A DNA stretch of 64,000 nucleotides from Planotetraspora mira (GCF_016863275.1 NZ_BOOO01000049.1:28971-92970); one strand, 5' to 3'; shown: positions 52,026 through 61,930, counted from the first letter of the stretch. Numbers and translations: made by a program. The notes: a model not told the origin generated them from the letters alone.

Positions 52026-52358
52026 TTAGCCGCGCCGCCTGGCGCTGGGCTTCTTCCCGCCACCCCTATGCTTCCACCGATAGTGCTTGGTATGTGTTAT
52101 CTTGCCACTTTTATCCTTAAAGTCGCAGTGGTAGTGGTCTCCCTTGCTACAGAATCCGCGATAATCTCCGTTGTGGCGTTTTGCGTCCTGCTTGGCTTTA
52201 GCCTTGGCCGCTCTTCTCGTTTTCGATGTGCTGGAAGAGCTCTTCTTCTTGAAGAGAGCTCTACCAATTAGATAAGCGCCACCGGCCACAATGACCGTTG
52301 CTGCAATGATGTCGCACACAGTGCATGCCACGGCAGCGAAGACGGCGAGAACCCAGGC
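52026..52358 (-). other. C-terminal toxin tip of the Rhs protein
   Basis: After the core DPINCVDLDGRF the protein continues with a hydrophobic stretch (WVLAVFAAVACTVCDIIAAT, then VIVAGGAYLIGRAL), a Lys/Ser linker and a 50-residue basic domain: RHNGDYRGFCSKGDHYHCDF, then THTKHYRWKH. The His, Cys and Asp residues suggest a metal-dependent nuclease or RNase-like toxin, and the hydrophobic stretch could help entry. The DNA encoding this tip is less GC-rich than the repeat region. No named toxin family was recognised. Confidence 0.6.
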
Positions 52359-55300
52359 AAAGCGGCCGTCTAGATCGACGCAGTTTATAGGGTCGGCGGT
52401 GCAGTACTCATAGCTGTTGGCATTACCACCTACAACAGGATCGGTGGAGAGAAAACGTCCACTCAGAGGGTTGTACAGTCGGACGCCCATAAGGGTGAGT
52501 CCTGCGACCGAGTCGCTAGAGCGTTGCTTCCCTCCGAGCCACCCGTAACGCGCAGGTGTAGTGGCGTTGTCTTCGCGAGGTGCCCCGTATTCGGTTTGCT
52601 CGAATTCGGAATCGGGTCCGACCGCGGTGGTTGTGTCGTCAACGGTGGCGACGACATCGCCGTGCATATTGGTGACCTGCAGCACGGTGTTGCCGCCGGA
52701 CTCGTGGATGGCGGCGAGGTTGCCGGACAACCCAGTGATATTGCGAGTCCAGGTACCGTCAGCTTCAGCTATCCACGCCGGGGAATCACTTGAATCGCTG
52801 TAGTGATTGGTGACGGTACCGGCATCCGTCCCCCCGGTGTCCGTAGCCGTGTGCAGTCGCGTAGCCGGGTCGAGTGTCCAGGTCTTGGTCTCGCCCCCCT
52901 GGGCAATGGAGGCAACCATGTCGTTGGCGTAGTAGCCGATGGTGGCTGGCGCGCCGCCGGACACATCGGTGGTCGGGATGGTGAGGGTGCGGCCGAGTGT
53001 GTCGTATGTGTAGCCGCTGTCAGTGACGCGGTCGGCCGCGTCGTAAGTGTGTGTCGTTGAGGGTGTAACCCCCGCAGGGCATTCACCGTCGCCGTTGTCG
53101 GGTGTGTCACTCATGCCCAGCCTGTTGGTGTTCAGGCTGAACGTGTATTCCCGGGTGTGGCAGGTGCCGGCTGAGGCGTCGGCATCTTGAACCTGGGTGA
53201 GTCGACCCGCTGGGTCGTAGCTGTAGTCCTGCGCGGACAGCAGGCTGGTCTGGTTGACGACTTGGTCGAAGGGGGAACTAGTTTGGGCGTATTCCAGCGG
53301 CGCGGCCCACTCGGACATCGCGTACGTGAGTGTGGTGTCCGCGCCGTTGTTGTCGTAGGTGGTAGTGGCGGTCATTCCGTTGGGGAACACCTGGGAGGCG
53401 ATGACCCCGTCGGGGTTGTACGCGCCGGTGAAGGTGGACGGGTTGCTGCCCATGCCGGTGTTCATCGACGTGACGAGACCGCGGTGCTCTTCCCTACCAG
53501 CGGCGTCGGTGCCGTCGTAGGTGTAGGTAGTGGTGCCCTTTCCATCGGCGACCAGCGTCACCTTGCCGTCGATGTCGTACTCGGTGATGGTCTCGTTGTT
53601 GTCAGCGTCGGTGTAGGAGGTGACGCGTCCCAGGCTGTCGTAGCCGGTGGTGATAACTGATCCATCGGGCGTGGACTGTGTCGTCGTAAGACCGGTGGCG
53701 GGATCGTAGCCGGTGGTTACCGTTTGTACGGGGCTGGTCGTGATGCCAGTGGTCGTCACCGCGACGGACAGGATCCGTGTTCCAGCGGCGTCAGCGGTGG
53801 TGCCGTCACTGGTGTAGGTCGTGCTGGTGATCCGTGCGGTGGATCCGGATGTTTCCGTAACTACGGTGGGCTGCCCCCACTTGTTGCCGTACACGGTTAC
53901 GGTGATGGGGATAGTCACCCCAGTCGGTTGAGCGGCCGGGCCGGTACGGCAAGGCAGTCCGTCCCACTCGGCATGGTTGCCGCACTGCGGATAGGTCGCA
54001 TTAGCGGCGGCCGTGTAGTAAGTGGTCAACGTGGCGCCCGCGTCAGTGCCGTTCGAGGCTGGCTGGCGCGACTCGATGACACGGCCCGAGGCGTCATAGC
54101 GGGTCTTGGTGACGATGTCAGTACTGCCCGGCATGACGGTGGTCTGGCTGGTGGGCTGGCGCAGGATCCAACCGGAGGTATCTCCCGTCCCGATCGAGTC
54201 GTAGCCCGTCTTGGTGGTGCGGGAGTCCGCGGTGGTGGTGGTCGTGCCATCCAGCATGACCGGTGCGGTCACAGTGGTGGTGACGAGGTGGCACGGGCAG
54301 GTGCCGGTGGGGGCTCCCTGGTCGTAGTTGTAGGAGGTCTGTACTCGTCCTGATCCGACTGCACCGGAAGCCAACTGCATGGGGTGCGCTGGACCCCGGG
54401 TGGAGAGCAGGTCGACCCCGTCGGATGAGTAGGTCGAGCTTTGGGCGAGGAGTCCGGCCCGGTCAGCGCTGGATGGCAGCGCGGCAACAAAGGGGTCGGT
54501 GTCATCGGTGGGCGCCAGCGCTTGAACGCGGTTTCCCGCCGACAACGACCAGACCACGTTCCCGAAGGAGTCGTTGGTGGTGGAGTCAATTTGCCATGCG
54601 CCGGCGCCGTAGCTGGCGGTGTTGGTCTGACGGCCGTTGACATCAATGTAGGTGAGGTCGGCGTACTTCCAGTCCGAGGCGGCTGGCGCGTATCCGTGGC
54701 TGGAATCTGCGGGGGGCACGTGGGACGCGGGGAAGACCGCTGCGCCCGCATACGGCAGGTCAGTGTTCTGGCCCCAGGTGGCCGTGGTGGTCCCGGATAG
54801 ATCAATCGGGGCGCCATCGCCGGAGGCGCGCACGTCATAGACGACGGTGGTGGTGGCGGTGCCGTTGTCCGGATCCGGCGTGGACGCGGCAACCACACGC
54901 CCCGCATCGTCGTAGCCCATTGTGGTAGCGGCCAGCCCGGGCGGGGTGACCGTTGAGATTCGCCCGCTGTTGTCGTAGCTGTACCGGGTCTTCAGGCTCG
55001 GGGTGATTCTCGGGTCCCAGCTGGCACGCAGATGCCCCGTGTCGTCATAGAGGTAGGACGCGACCGGGGTGGTGCCCATTGCCGACGAGACCGGGTCCCA
55101 AGCCGTGTAGGCGATCGACTTCACCAGACCGGTGTAGTCACCCCAGTTCGCCTCAGCGCCACCAGTTGCGGTGGTGGATGACGCATAGGTGAAGGTCAGC
55201 GCACGGCATCCGCGCACCAGAGTGGCGCACGTCACCCCATTCGGGGCTGGCGCGACCATCTGGGTGACCCGGCCGTTGCCATCACGGGTGAACGCGGTGG

Positions 55301-58259
55301 TCCCGTCTGCACCCGGCTCAACGACCTTGCTGACCGCCCAGGTCGAACCGGTCTTGGTCCAGGTAGTGGTGGTTCCATCTGGATCGGAGAGAGTGAACGA
55401 CGCCGGACTCGGCAACGTGTTCGCGACTAGCGTCGATCCGTCGGCAGCGTCCGAGATCCCTTCGAACGACGTGGAGGTGCCGGACCGGACATAGGACAAC
55501 GTCGACCCGTCATCACCGGTCAGGGTCACATATCCCTTGCTACTGAAGTCGCTGAGGATGTAATCGGCAGCACCGATGTCTTCTGGCCCGGGCAGCGATG
55601 CTGTCCAGCCAGCACCGAAGACCCCGCTGGCGCCGGAGTTCGCCGCCGGCGGCGCGAGGGTGGTGTGGGTGCGGGACACGGACAGCTCGCCGAAGGACAC
55701 ATCACTGCCAGTGACGGAGAAGTCACCGGTGGACAGGGACACCTGACCGGGCCCGAAAGCGTTCGTCGCGTACGAGCCGCCGAACGCAGTCCGCTCCAGC
55801 GTGATCGTGTTTACCACGAGGCTGCAGGATGAGGTGCCGCCGTTGGTCTGGAAGCAGGCCTGAATCTGCAGCGGACCGTCGGCCAACCCGGCGTCTGTCA
55901 TGGTGGCGGCTACGTTCCAGTCGAGCTGGGTGAAATCCTTCGCCGTGTCAGTACGGGTTTGCGGCCAGGTCGGATGGTCTTGCGTGCCGGGCAGTGTCAC
56001 GTCCGCGGCCGGCACGTTGATCCATGCACCGGTGTTGCCGGGCCTGTACTGGTAGGTCACCTGGTTGTAGATTGCGTTCGCTCGGGCAGTGAGCGGGACC
56101 GATCGCTGCGTACGGTTACCGTCGGCGGGAGTTAGCACGAGCCCCGCGCCCACGCCGAATGGCAGCGACCGGACGACCGATAGGTTGCTGGCCCGGTCAC
56201 GGGCACGTGCGTACAGAGTGTGCCAGCCGCCGGTCGCGGTAAATGTGATGGACTGGGCCGCGCCCGTCCCTGTCGTGTCCGCGACCAAGGTGCCGGGGGA
56301 AGAGTTGTCGAGGGCCCAGTAGTAGCCAGCCCCGTCAGTGCTGGCGGTGTCTAGAGTGCAGGTCTCCGCCCCGGTGAAGGCAGTCCAGGCGTTGGCGGTG
56401 TAGTGCGAGCACGTGATCGTCGGCGCCGAGGGTGTGGAGGCGTCGACGGTGAACACGCTCGACCAAGCCGACCACGGTCCCGCCCACAATGCTCCGTCAT
56501 AGACCGCAACCCGGAACTTGTACGACGAGCCCTGCACTAACCCCGATATCTTCTTCGACGCCACGGCACCCGAGGCGACGTATGGGGAATACCAGGTGCT
56601 TACCAAGGTGGTGCCGGTCGAGTCCCATACCTCGTACTTCATCTCGACGGTGTTTCCGTCGGGGTCGGTCGCCTTAGCCGTCAACGTCGGCGTCGTGGTC
56701 GTCACGAAGATCGTTGAGGAGCCCGACTTCAGGTCTGTCTGCTTGGGCGACAAACCGAGCGCTGTAGCCACGGACGGCTTGGTGTTGTACGTCACCGAGA
56801 GTTTCGGGTTGTTCGCCGCCACCCGGCAGTCGGCAATGCTGGCAGCGGAGTCTTCACTGGACGAGCAGAAGGCCTTGAAATATGTCTCGTCGGTCTCGGT
56901 CGCCCCGTACAGGGCCATCCCGTAGTTGGTCAGCGATCCGTCCGCCCACGCCTTCACCATCGCGGTCACATCGACCGAATCCGCCGCGTTGGCGCAACCC
57001 AGGGTCTCGTTTCCGTGGGCGAATGACTTCGCCGCCTTGTAGGTGGCGCTGGTGGTGATCGTCGGCTGCGTGTTCCAGGTGTTCCCTGTTCCCCATGCCG
57101 AGGTGATCGGGTAGATGTTTAATCCACGGGGCGAGCATGTCCCGGAGTCGTAGTTGAACAGCGTCAGCTGCGCACTGGAGATGACAGTCCCCGCCAGGGC
57201 TGTCGTGCTCGCCTGGTAGAACGACCGGAATCGGGTTCCCGAGTGCAGACCCGCCTTCAGGAACGCGTCGCCGCCGTACGACGTCGTCGGCGTAGATTCC
57301 TGCACATAGGTGTCCCGCACATACGGAATCACCTTAGAAACGTCCGGATCGACCGTCACCGGATACACCGTCGCCGGATCCGCCAGATAGGCCGGGTCCG
57401 GGCGCAGTTCCAGGGCCTTGCCACCATCCACCAGCGCGGCCGTCACCGGCGCGGCATGCAGCGGCGAGCCATCCTCGGGGTCCACGCGCGAGTCCCACAT
57501 TTTCGGCGGCGCGATTTCGAATACCGCCTTGCCGGACTTGTCAGTCAGGGTGAACGACCCGTCATCGGCCTTCGAGGCCTTCAAGCCAGACAGGCTTAGC
57601 GGCAACCGGTAGACCGGCGCTTCCGAGGGCGCCTTGTCCAGGACCACATGCAGTGCAAAACCCCAGTCGGTTGCATGCGCTTGCAGTGCCGTCCCGACGC
57701 CGAGGTGGTAGGTAGCCGTAGCGCCGGACAGTGTCGGCGAACTCAGTGGGCTTGCCCAGCCGAGCCCGACCGAAGTCGCGCCGTCCTCCGCCTTCGCCAC
57801 GGGATCGGACGTCGACCCGTCCGTTGAGAACTGGGTATCCACGGTCGCGGCCTTCGGGTGGATTCCAGATTTGTCTGACACCAGGCTGGGGTCGACGGAC
57901 TGCCAGGACCCGTCCGACTTCCGCGCGCGGATCGGGGCGAAGGACTGATCCCGCGTAAACGACCCGTCCGGGTTCGCCCAGACCGTAACCGTCTCCGTAC
58001 GCTCGTCGGTTACCTCCACCCGGGACTTCTGTGACCGCGCCGCCATCGATGCCGACACCGCATCCTGACGCGACTTCACCACCGCGGGCTTCGTGGGCTT
58101 GACCGCTGCCGCGGCTGGGGGTGCGGACGCCAGCACGACCGCGCCCTGAATTGCCACCGCTAGCGCCACCGCCGCCGAGACGGTCTGCGACCGGCTGAAC
58201 AGTAAAGCGCGTCTTCGAACACGCCTGGCACGACCTGGAGAGAAACCCTTTGCTGACAT
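52026..58259 (-). CDS. Secreted Rhs/YD-repeat polymorphic toxin
   Basis: A giant protein of about 2,077 residues. The signal peptide follows an Arg-rich start and ends near ASAPPAAAA. A DNRLRE domain (VIPYVRDTYVQESTPTTSYG to about residue 510) and Fn3-like modules follow. Many YD repeats (YDDTGHLRASWDPR, YDNSGRISTVTPPG, YDDAGRVVAASTPD) form the cage, ending with the Rhs core RLYNPLSGRFLSTDPVVGGN. The last 110 residues are a variable tip. ATG 58259 is used; an in-frame GTG at 58295 is possible. Likely secreted for contact-dependent competition. Confidence 0.93.
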   Translation of the reverse strand: MSAKGFSPGRARRVRRRALLFSRSQTVSAAVALAVAIQGAVVLASAPPAAAAVKPTKPAVVKSRQDAVSASMAARSQKSRVEVTDERTETVTVWANPDGSFTRDQSFAPIRARKSDGSWQSVDPSLVSDKSGIHPKAATVDTQFSTDGSTSDPVAKAEDGATSVGLGWASPLSSPTLSGATATYHLGVGTALQAHATDWGFALHVVLDKAPSEAPVYRLPLSLSGLKASKADDGSFTLTDKSGKAVFEIAPPKMWDSRVDPEDGSPLHAAPVTAALVDGGKALELRPDPAYLADPATVYPVTVDPDVSKVIPYVRDTYVQESTPTTSYGGDAFLKAGLHSGTRFRSFYQASTTALAGTVISSAQLTLFNYDSGTCSPRGLNIYPITSAWGTGNTWNTQPTITTSATYKAAKSFAHGNETLGCANAADSVDVTAMVKAWADGSLTNYGMALYGATETDETYFKAFCSSSEDSAASIADCRVAANNPKLSVTYNTKPSVATALGLSPKQTDLKSGSSTIFVTTTTPTLTAKATDPDGNTVEMKYEVWDSTGTTLVSTWYSPYVASGAVASKKISGLVQGSSYKFRVAVYDGALWAGPWSAWSSVFTVDASTPSAPTITCSHYTANAWTAFTGAETCTLDTASTDGAGYYWALDNSSPGTLVADTTGTGAAQSITFTATGGWHTLYARARDRASNLSVVRSLPFGVGAGLVLTPADGNRTQRSVPLTARANAIYNQVTYQYRPGNTGAWINVPAADVTLPGTQDHPTWPQTRTDTAKDFTQLDWNVAATMTDAGLADGPLQIQACFQTNGGTSSCSLVVNTITLERTAFGGSYATNAFGPGQVSLSTGDFSVTGSDVSFGELSVSRTHTTLAPPAANSGASGVFGAGWTASLPGPEDIGAADYILSDFSSKGYVTLTGDDGSTLSYVRSGTSTSFEGISDAADGSTLVANTLPSPASFTLSDPDGTTTTWTKTGSTWAVSKVVEPGADGTTAFTRDGNGRVTQMVAPAPNGVTCATLVRGCRALTFTYASSTTATGGAEANWGDYTGLVKSIAYTAWDPVSSAMGTTPVASYLYDDTGHLRASWDPRITPSLKTRYSYDNSGRISTVTPPGLAATTMGYDDAGRVVAASTPDPDNGTATTTVVYDVRASGDGAPIDLSGTTTATWGQNTDLPYAGAAVFPASHVPPADSSHGYAPAASDWKYADLTYIDVNGRQTNTASYGAGAWQIDSTTNDSFGNVVWSLSAGNRVQALAPTDDTDPFVAALPSSADRAGLLAQSSTYSSDGVDLLSTRGPAHPMQLASGAVGSGRVQTSYNYDQGAPTGTCPCHLVTTTVTAPVMLDGTTTTTADSRTTKTGYDSIGTGDTSGWILRQPTSQTTVMPGSTDIVTKTRYDASGRVIESRQPASNGTDAGATLTTYYTAAANATYPQCGNHAEWDGLPCRTGPAAQPTGVTIPITVTVYGNKWGQPTVVTETSGSTARITSTTYTSDGTTADAAGTRILSVAVTTTGITTSPVQTVTTGYDPATGLTTTQSTPDGSVITTGYDSLGRVTSYTDADNNETITEYDIDGKVTLVADGKGTTTYTYDGTDAAGREEHRGLVTSMNTGMGSNPSTFTGAYNPDGVIASQVFPNGMTATTTYDNNGADTTLTYAMSEWAAPLEYAQTSSPFDQVVNQTSLLSAQDYSYDPAGRLTQVQDADASAGTCHTREYTFSLNTNRLGMSDTPDNGDGECPAGVTPSTTHTYDAADRVTDSGYTYDTLGRTLTIPTTDVSGGAPATIGYYANDMVASIAQGGETKTWTLDPATRLHTATDTGGTDAGTVTNHYSDSSDSPAWIAEADGTWTRNITGLSGNLAAIHESGGNTVLQVTNMHGDVVATVDDTTTAVGPDSEFEQTEYGAPREDNATTPARYGWLGGKQRSSDSVAGLTLMGVRLYNPLSGRFLSTDPVVGGNANSYEYCTADPINCVDLDGRFAWVLAVFAAVACTVCDIIAATVIVAGGAYLIGRALFKKKSSSSTSKTRRAAKAKAKQDAKRHNGDYRGFCSKGDHYHCDFKDKSGKITHTKHYRWKHRGGGKKPSARRRG

Positions 58260-58295
58260 GGACCGCAGCCGTAACAGGCGCACGTCAAACCCCAC

Positions 58296-58771
58296 TTGAT
58301 CGGGCGGACAAAACGCCCTGATCGTAGGGATCTCTCTCAGTCTTCGTATATAGCGACAATCAGTTATTTAACATTGCACATGTAACGTTCGAGGGCGATA
58401 GGACGATATAGGGGCTTACCTGCAAGTAAGGGGCAGGTTAAGTCCAAGGTCGAGCACACAACGCTCTCCCGATCCCTTGATCAAAGTTGCTCTCGAAAGC
58501 GCCGCCCGGGTCGGCACGCTAAGTGATGTGATGCTAGTCACACCAGAGCGGGGAACTATGTCAGCTAGGGACGTTCGAGGTGGGCGACAAGGGCTGCAGC
58601 GAAACCGTCCGAGCGACGGAACCGTCGAACCGTCTACTCCCGAGTAGCTTGCGGGACGGGAACAGGCCCTTCTCGGGGGCAATCACAGATGCCGCGGACG
58701 ACATATGCCAACCCGCACGCACGCTCAGGCGTCTTGAGTCACGCTGAGGTCCCCCACGTCAGGCGGTCCAT
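58296..58771. other. Intergenic region upstream of the Rhs gene
   Basis: No gene is seen. The AT-rich part around 58340-58395 (TATATAGCGACAATCAGTTA) is a likely promoter region for the Rhs gene. The remainder contains short G/C-rich repeats without clear structure. Confidence 0.35.
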
Positions 58772-59137
58772 ATGACTGAGAACCAGCCGCCCTTCCCCCA
58801 CGACCCCGCGCAGCCACATGGCATCCAGCCCAGCAGCTCGCCCTACCAGCCGTATCCCCCGCCACCACCGCCCGGCGCATACGGGTATCCGCCGTACGCG
58901 CAGGCTGCGCAACCGCCCTTCTCGGGCGTGGCGATCGCGAGCTTTGTCTGCGGGTTGGCCAGCATCTTTGTTGCGGTGCTTGTGGTGCCGCCCGTTATCG
59001 CGATCATCACCGGGATACTCGGGCTGAAAGATACAAAGTCGGGGAAGCGCGGCAAGTGGATGGCCGTGACCGGGCTGGCCATGGGCAGCGTGATCAGCGT
59101 CCTCGTGCTCGTCCAAGTGCTCAACGCGTTGAGGTAG
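58772..59137 (+). CDS. DUF4190 membrane protein
   Basis: A 121-residue protein. A Pro/Tyr-rich N-terminus (SSSPYQPYPPPPPPGAYGYP) is followed by two helices: VAIASFVCGLASIFVAVLVV and WMAVTGLAMGSVISVLVLVQ, with the conserved ITGILGLKDTKSGKRGKWMA loop between them. This is the DUF4190 arrangement, found in small actinobacterial membrane proteins of unknown function. ATG 58772. The next gene starts six bases after its stop, with its ribosome site inside this gene, so the two are an operon. Confidence 0.85.
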   Translation: MTENQPPFPHDPAQPHGIQPSSSPYQPYPPPPPPGAYGYPPYAQAAQPPFSGVAIASFVCGLASIFVAVLVVPPVIAIITGILGLKDTKSGKRGKWMAVTGLAMGSVISVLVLVQVLNALR

Positions 59138-59142
59138 TTGGT

Positions 59143-60795
59143 GTGGCGAGTATCCGAGGACTGAGATGGCGGCGCAGGCGTCAGTCGCCAGGGCCACCGG
59201 CCGTGCCGTCACGAATTGAGTCGCTGGAACAGCGCCTATCTCAACTGCGCGAGCCGCGCCCGACCAGTTGGTGGATCGGCGTAGCCGTGCTAGCGGTGGT
59301 GATCACGGTCGCCGTGACCGCTTGGCTGCTGATACACGGCCTGCCCTCGCCGGCCACAAGCGCCGCTCCCTTATCCAGCCCTAGTCTCTCTCCGGCCGCG
59401 AACGGGCCCACAAGCATCCAGGTCTCGACCGCGATCAGCGAAGCCGTCCGCACCGCGCTGACCGCGGGCGCCGCGGTGGGTGCCGCATTCACGCTGGCGC
59501 TTGCATTTCGGCGGCAACGTCACCAGGAACTCACGCTGGTGCTGACGGCCTTGCAGGCATAGCGCGATGCAGCGTTCGCTGAGCGAGATGCTGAGCGGGA
59601 CGCCGCACACGCCGAGCGCGTCGCCGAAGACACCCGAAAGGACGCCACGGAGCGGCGGATCACGGAGTTGTACTCCAAGGCCGCCGAGCAGCTCGGCCAC
59701 GCTCAAGCCGCAGTCCGCTTGGCTGGCTTGTACTCGTTAGAGCGCCTGGCGCAGGACAACGTGGGCCTACGGCAGACCATCGTGAATGTCATCTGCGCCT
59801 ACCTGCGCATGCCTTACACCCCGCCGGCGCAGATCGACGAGGAACGGTCTCGCCGGATGGCGATGCGAGAGGCGCGACGCCGCTACCACGCCTTTCGGAC
59901 AGGAAGGATCGCTGGCGCTCCGCCCATGCCCGTCGCGGAACCAGAAGGAGACATTGAAGGGGAGCGTCAGGTGCGGCTCACTGCTCAGCGCATTCTGGGC
60001 GAGCATCTGCGAGATGAACGGCTTCCAGATCAGCGAGACACCACTGACCCGCCTTCCCATTTCTGGGACGACATCCGGGTCGACCTTACTGGCGCGAATC
60101 TCATCTACTTCAATTTTTCCAGCTGCTCCACTAGTAACGCGCAGTTCGCAGAGGCAACGTTCACCGGCGACGCCAATTTTAACGGAGCAGCATTCTCTGG
60201 CTACACAAACTTCAACAGAGCTAAATTTGTCGGCAACATCACATTTGCGAATTCGACTTTTGCAGAAACCGCCGACTTCATCGAGGCCACCTGCTCTGGC
60301 GGCGCAGACTTCAGCGGGGCCTTATTCGCCGGAGCGGCCAATTTTAATCATGTGGCGTTCTATGGACATACCAGCTTCGACGACGCAACTTTCTCGCGTG
60401 CCGAGTTCAACCAGGCAACCTTCCCCCATGGCGCTAGATTCGTTCATACGGAATTCAGCCACGACGCCAACTTCTATCACTCGATATTCTCCGGGTACAC
60501 CCTTTTCCGCAAGGCAATATTCTCCCAGTCGAGCCGTTTCCGGTGGGCATCCTTTGCTGGTGGCGTTGACTTTCATGGGGCAGTCTTCCACGGGGACTGC
60601 TATTTTCGAGATCTACAGAGCGCGGACCTTATGAATCTTGAAGGCGCTCAAATTCCAGTTTTTCGGCGACACATGCTGCCAGCGGGATGGCAGCTCCATG
60701 GAACTGAAATCATTCGAACGCCAGAGCAAAAGTCAGATACGGGTGGATACCCACTGATAAATGAGGGCGAAGATCGCCCAAACAGCGGCATCTGA
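59143..60795 (+). pseudogene. Pentapeptide-repeat membrane protein interrupted by one amber codon
   Basis: From GTG 59143 (GAGG eight bases upstream) the frame codes for two helices (WWIGVAVLAVVITVAVTAWL and TALTAGAAVGAAFTLALAFR), then meets TAG at 59560-59562. The same frame continues at once with RDAAFAERDAERDAAHAERV, a coiled coil, then RRITELYSKAAEQLGHAQAA and pentapeptide repeats of the type NFxxAxF to 60795. A CAG (Gln) to TAG change would explain it. Total length with the codon is 550 residues, normal for the family. It may be a point-mutated gene, a readthrough product or an error. Confidence 0.78.
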
Positions 60796-60843
60796 GGAGC
60801 CCGATTTCGGTGCGCTTGCGGGAACGGCACCTCTACTCGGTAG

Positions 60844-61080
60844 CTATGGGATCAAGCCGATTGGCAACTCTGCGGTCTTGGCGAACGGGTTGCTGTTGAG
60901 GACATAGAGCTGGCCGGCGGGCACCACCGGGTTGGTCTGGATCGTCACAGCCAGCAGTTCGCCTGCGACGGCCGCCGCGATGTTGGCGTAGTCGTCGGGG
61001 TGACAGAAGACTCGAATGCGCGGGATGCGGGGGAGCGCACCAAGTAGCTGCTGGACCACCGTCGGCTTCTGGTCAGTCAC
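60844..61080 (-). CDS. Small phage-like hypothetical protein
   Basis: A 78-residue protein from GTG 61080 (VTDQKPTVVQQLLGALPRIP), with GGAGGGGG five bases upstream. It contains RVFCHPDDYANIAAAVAGEL and ends NPFAKTAELPIGLIP. Soluble alpha/beta composition. Similar small proteins occur in actinophage and ICE cargo; family not named. First of the minus-strand phage-like genes at this edge. Confidence 0.55.
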   Translation of the reverse strand: MTDQKPTVVQQLLGALPRIPRIRVFCHPDDYANIAAAVAGELLAVTIQTNPVVPAGQLYVLNSNPFAKTAELPIGLIP

Positions 61081-61182
61081 AGCTGCCCCCTCCCACCCGA
61101 GGAGACCAAATCCGCATGGAATCGTGACACTTTCGCCCGCCAAAATGCAAAATGGGAGCGACTACCACGAAGGATGGGCACC

Positions 61183-61392
61183 ATGGCCGCCGAGGGACCC
61201 GCGGAGTTCTCAGGCATCGACTTCCACCAGGTGCCGATCCTGGATCTGGTCGCCCTCCACGACGAAAGCGCCGCAGGCGTCCACCCCCTTCCGCCTGCAG
61301 CCATGGACCGCATCTGTGAGGTCATCCGGGATGCCATCCACTTCTGCGGGTGCGACCTGACCGACCTCATGATCAGGCTCCTCGGCGGCTAG
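61183..61392 (+). CDS. Small hypothetical protein overlapping DUF6011-like gene
   Basis: A 69-residue protein from ATG 61183 with GAAGG nine bases upstream (ATG 61174 is an alternative). It reads FHQVPILDLVALHDESAAGV then AMDRICEVIRDAIHFCGCDL and LTDLMIRLLGG, a plausible small helical protein. It lies antisense to the 3' part of the zinc-binding gene on the minus strand. One of the two overlapping reading frames may be non-functional in the shared part. Confidence 0.45.
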   Translation: MAAEGPAEFSGIDFHQVPILDLVALHDESAAGVHPLPPAAMDRICEVIRDAIHFCGCDLTDLMIRLLGG

Positions 61393-61599
61393 TTCTTGTT
61401 CGTCGAGTAGGTCTGTTTGGCGGGGGACGTCCCCGCCGGGCCTGACGCGCGCCAACCTGAGTCGGCGGTGGACGGTGATCCCCATGGCATCGCGGCATCC
61501 GGGCCCGATGCGGTAGCCGAGGGAGGTCGGGTCAGTGAGCGGCCGGCGGCAGCGGCGGCACCGGCTCCGCGTGGGCTGTTCTACGGGGACCAGGGTCAT
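61210..61599 (-). CDS. DUF6011-like zinc-ribbon protein
   Basis: About 129 residues. Near the start there is a treble-clef-like motif: RCRRCRRPLTDPTSLGYRIG then PGCRDAM, giving C-x2-C and C with a GIGPGC-type element, typical of small phage-encoded DUF6011 proteins. The C-terminal 60 residues are Asp/Glu-rich and coincide with the antisense gene. ATG 61599 (MTLVPVEQP) is the likely start. Function unknown; often in phage early or accessory regions. Confidence 0.5.
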   Translation of the reverse strand: MTLVPVEQPTRSRCRRCRRPLTDPTSLGYRIGPGCRDAMGITVHRRLRLARVRPGGDVPRQTDLLDEQELAAEEPDHEVGQVAPAEVDGIPDDLTDAVHGCRRKGVDACGAFVVEGDQIQDRHLVEVDA

Positions 61600-61624
61600 G
61601 GGACGTCCGCCGGCCTCAGCGGCT

Positions 61625-61930
61625 TCACCCATGGGTGCAGGTCTCCTTCGTCTCGCCGTGGAGGGCCAGGTGCTCGGCGCACGGGAACGCCTTGGCGCAC
61701 GCCTCGCACCAGGAGTGGACGATCAGGCCGCCGAGGTGGGAACGAGGCTGGTTGTGGTGGCGCCCGTCGACACGGGCGAGGCGGGCGCGGAGGGCTTCCA
61801 CCTCCTCGTCGCCCACGGCGACCAGCGCATCGAGGATCACATCGTCGGTGAGATAGATCATCTTGTCTGCGTATTCGGCGTTGACGCGGTTGATCGCGTC
61901 GGCGTATCCCTGGCGGAGGTCAGAGGCCAC
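61625..61930 (-). CDS. Phage-like hypothetical protein
   Basis: A 101-residue protein from GTG 61930 (VASDLRQGYADAINRVNAEY). It reads ADKMIYLTDDVILDALVAVG, EALRARLARVDGRHHNQPRS and HLGGLIVHSWCEACAKAFPC with a C-x2-C and His pattern near the end. It is a recognisable type of small actinophage/ICE protein, but I know no function. It sits 26 bases upstream of the DUF6011-like gene on the same strand. Confidence 0.6.
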   Translation of the reverse strand: MASDLRQGYADAINRVNAEYADKMIYLTDDVILDALVAVGDEEVEALRARLARVDGRHHNQPRSHLGGLIVHSWCEACAKAFPCAEHLALHGETKETCTHG

